NCBI RefSeq assembly: GCF_042434745.1
Contig: NZ_JBHLSS010000088.1
Strand: one strand, 5' to 3'
DNA from: Azotobacter paspali
GTDB taxonomy: Bacteria > Pseudomonadota > Gammaproteobacteria > Pseudomonadales > Pseudomonadaceae
Length of the DNA: 50,574 bases
Part shown: positions 48,622 through 50,574 of the stretch, piece by piece
Layout of the letters: each line of letters starts with the position of its first letter
Position numbering within the stretch: position 1 is the first letter of the stretch
Translations under genes and position numbers: made by a program
Notes under the pieces: model-generated
Seen by the model: the letters and a program-made list of their open reading frames with translations, nothing else
Database searches by the model: none
What the model was told of the DNA's origin: nothing

Positions 48622-48646
48622 ACGGGGGGAAGTGTTGGAAATTTAG
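48622..48646 (-). promoter_or_regulatory. PvdS promoter of pvdA
   Basis: On the minus strand CTAAAT-N16-CGT, a perfect match to the PvdS consensus. It ends about 80 bases before the pvdA start. Confidence 0.8.
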
Positions 48647-49070
48647 TTACTGTTTTTCAGGGGCAGAGGAAGGGGCGGCAATACTTCATTTTGTCGACAA
48701 TATGCTTTTCCACCATCGGCATTGAAAACGCCCAGGCGTCTGGTGATCCCAGGGCAAACCAAGCTTTTCACCTTGCACAGAGAAGACGCGTTATGCCAGC
48801 TCTCCGTACACCGTGCTTCAGCTTTATATGGAGCACCTCGCCCTAACGCCGATCCAAAATCTGATACCTCAATCATTCGGCGAGAGCGGTTTACTTGAAG
48901 TGGCAGCGAGTTACTGCGGGCCAAAGGGGCGCAATGCGGATGGGCAGGATAGCGACGTCCGTGTCGGTGCTGGGCATACCGCAGCAGAGCTGATCATGGT
49001 TATTTTAGTTTCTCCAAGCCCGCCGAACATGAGGCTGACCTTGCTGATCGGTATAGCCACGGCAATCCGT

Positions 49071-49094
49071 TAAATCAAATCTTTGTCTGTTCGT
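49071..49094 (+). promoter_or_regulatory. PvdS promoter of the last NRPS gene
   Basis: TAAAT (49071-49075), 16 bases, then CGT (49092-49094), a match to the PvdS consensus, 59 bases before the ATG at 49154. Confidence 0.78.
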
Positions 49095-49153
49095 TCTTGT
49101 TGGTACGGCCAGTCCTTCGGGATGCGCCATGCCATTGGTAAGGACGGACCTTA

Positions 49154-50574
49154 TGAACGCCGAAGACGCACAGAAACTTGCCCGCCGCTTCATCGAATTG
49201 CCACAGGAAAAACGCCGTCTATTTCTGCGAGGCTTATGGGAGGAGGGAGTTGACTTCTCGCTGTTTCCAATACCGGCAGACGTGGGTATCCCCGAACGTC
49301 AAGGTCTGTCCTATGCCCAACAACGCATGTGGTTTCTCTGGCAACTGGATCCGCAAAGTCCCGCCTACAATTTGCCAATGGCTGTTCGTCTGGAGGGTGA
49401 ACTGGAGCGAGTTGCGCTGCAGGATGCTTTCGACGCTCTAGTGACACGTCATGAAACCTTGCGAACCCGCTTTCGCCAGCAGGATAGCGGTATTCGCCAA
49501 GAGGTGCTGGAACCATTGTCGGTCACCATCGGCTTCGAAGATCTGACGGCGCTGCTATCTGCCAAGCAGAATGAACGGGTTAGTAAACTGGCCGAAGTAG
49601 AGGCTATGGCACCTTTCGACTTGGCTAAGGCGCCGTTGCTGCGGGTGCGCCTACTGAAACTGTCGGACTCGGAACATGTGTTGTTGCTCACCCTGCATCA
49701 CATCGTTGCCGATGGTTGGTCGCTGAATCTGCTAGTCGACGAGTTCGTCCACCTCTACGACGCGGCTTGTACCGGTAGGCAGGCTGAACTGCCGGCGTTA
49801 CCGATTCAGTATCGCGACTATGCTTTATGGCAGCGCAGTTGGCTGGAAGCCGGCGAACGAGAACGGCAACTGATCTACTGGCGCGACAAACTGGGAGACG
49901 AGCACACATCGCTGGAGTTGCCCACTGATCGCCCTCGTCCAGCAGTTCCCAGTTACCGGGGGGGCCGTCATGAGTTCCAGATCGAGCCATGGCTCTCCGA
50001 CCAACTGCGGGCATTGGCCAAGCGCCATAATGTTACTTTATTCATAGTCTTGCTGGCTGCCTTCAAGCTGCTGATGCAACGCTACAGCGGACAATCCGTT
50101 ATCCGCATCGGCTCCCCCATTGCCAACCGTCATTGCTCGGAAGTAGAGGGGTTGATCGGTTGTTTTATCAACACCCAGGTTCTGCATACGGAGATCGATC
50201 CGCTGATCGATGTCGGCGAACTGTTACGGCGGGTCAAGGAAACTGTACTAGGTGCACAGGTGCATCAGGATCTGCCGTTCGAGCAGTTGGTGGAAGCCTT
50301 GGGAGTGAAACGCAACTTGGGCTTGACACCGTTGTTCCAAGTTCTATTCAACCATCAGAACAATGTACTAGATATAGATTTAGGCACGACCAACGGATTG
50401 ACGATCAAGCCACTACAGCGCGAACAACAGATCGCTCAATTCGAGCTGGCACTTGATACGTACGACTCTCAGCAGGGACTTTCGGCCAGCTTGACCTATG
50501 CCATCGACCTGTTCGACGAACGGACTATCGAACGGCTTGCCCGGCACTGGTTGAACCTGCTGACCGGCATCGTC
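49154..50574 (+). CDS. Non-ribosomal peptide synthetase, 5' part (PvdI/PvdJ-type)
   Basis: An open frame of 473 codons that runs off the window, so the gene is incomplete here. It starts MNAEDAQKLARRFIELPQEK and continues RRLFLRGLWEEGVDFSLFPI, the N-terminal leader of pyoverdine side-chain synthetases as I recall them. The condensation domain then follows with GLSYAQQRMWFLWQLDPQSP, the active-site LHHIVADGWSLN and IGCFINTQVLHTE. The next domain should be adenylation, outside the window. Codon use is plainly less GC-rich than in pvdL. It should take the PvdL product and extend the peptide. Confidence 0.9.

Larger units (their letters stand above)
48538..49153. other. Divergent control region of pvdA and the last NRPS gene
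   Basis: About 615 bases, lower in GC than the synthetase genes. The two PvdS boxes (48622-48646 and 49071-49094) lie at its two ends, one for each gene. The stretch between (about 48,650-49,060) shows no recognisable gene and looks like relic sequence. Confidence 0.5.

Overview
The window is high-GC gammaproteobacterial DNA of the Pseudomonas/Azotobacter group. The evidence is a GcsR-controlled glycine cleavage locus, a PvdS/Fur-controlled pyoverdine-type siderophore locus, and proteins that read like Pseudomonas orthologues. The siderophore gene order (pvdS, pvdL, pvdH, mbtH, thioesterase, SyrP-like hydroxylase, pvdA, next NRPS) suggests an azotobactin-type locus as in Azotobacter vinelandii. 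That species call is inference from recalled gene order, not from a search.

Left part (about 1-16,050), metabolism. A decayed molybdenum-hydroxylase large-subunit remnant (398-765) lies beside a minus-strand block of gcvP, sdaA and gcvT, with the enhancer-binding regulator gcsR upstream. A near-consensus sigma-54 promoter and GcsR-type operators sit between gcsR and gcvP; gcvH and glyA are absent. On the plus strand follow a UPF0060 membrane protein, a GAPDH of the ArsJ-associated type, an aldo/keto reductase, and a tight operon for an isoquinoline-oxidoreductase-like molybdoenzyme (2Fe-2S subunit, Tat-exported large subunit, XdhC-like and MobA-like maturation proteins).

Middle part (about 16,050-22,470), stress proteins. 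It holds a secreted nuclease, a tandem universal stress protein, a wrecked groEL copy, an Hsp20 whose ribosome-binding site is buried in a predicted RNA-thermometer hairpin, a flavin/Fe-S oxidoreductase, a frameshifted zinc-ribbon protein, a phosphoribosyltransferase and an alpha/beta hydrolase. This assortment recalls low-oxygen/stress clusters of Burkholderia and Pseudomonas.

Recombinase module (23,118-26,766). Two different tyrosine recombinases flank a KfrA-like coiled-coil DNA-binding protein, with an AT-rich palindromic control region between the first pair. The second recombinase appears to lack the usual catalytic histidine. An FMN-binding glutamate-synthase-like membrane protein follows.

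Right part (about 29,037-50,574), siderophore. pvdS has a sigma-70 promoter overlapped by a Fur box. Sites of the form TAAAT/TAATT-N16-CGT (PvdS 'iron-starvation' boxes) precede pvdL, mbtH, pvdA and the last NRPS gene. One more such box points into the 3' side of pvdS with no recognisable gene behind it. PvdL builds the acyl-Glu-D-Tyr-Dab chromophore precursor, PvdH makes diaminobutyrate, MbtH assists adenylation, the type II thioesterase proofreads, the SyrP-like enzyme probably supplies beta-hydroxyaspartate, PvdA hydroxylates ornithine, and the final NRPS, cut by the window edge, continues the peptide. Gene-free, visibly lower-GC stretches flank pvdA. No tRNA, rRNA, CRISPR array or intact insertion sequence was recognised.
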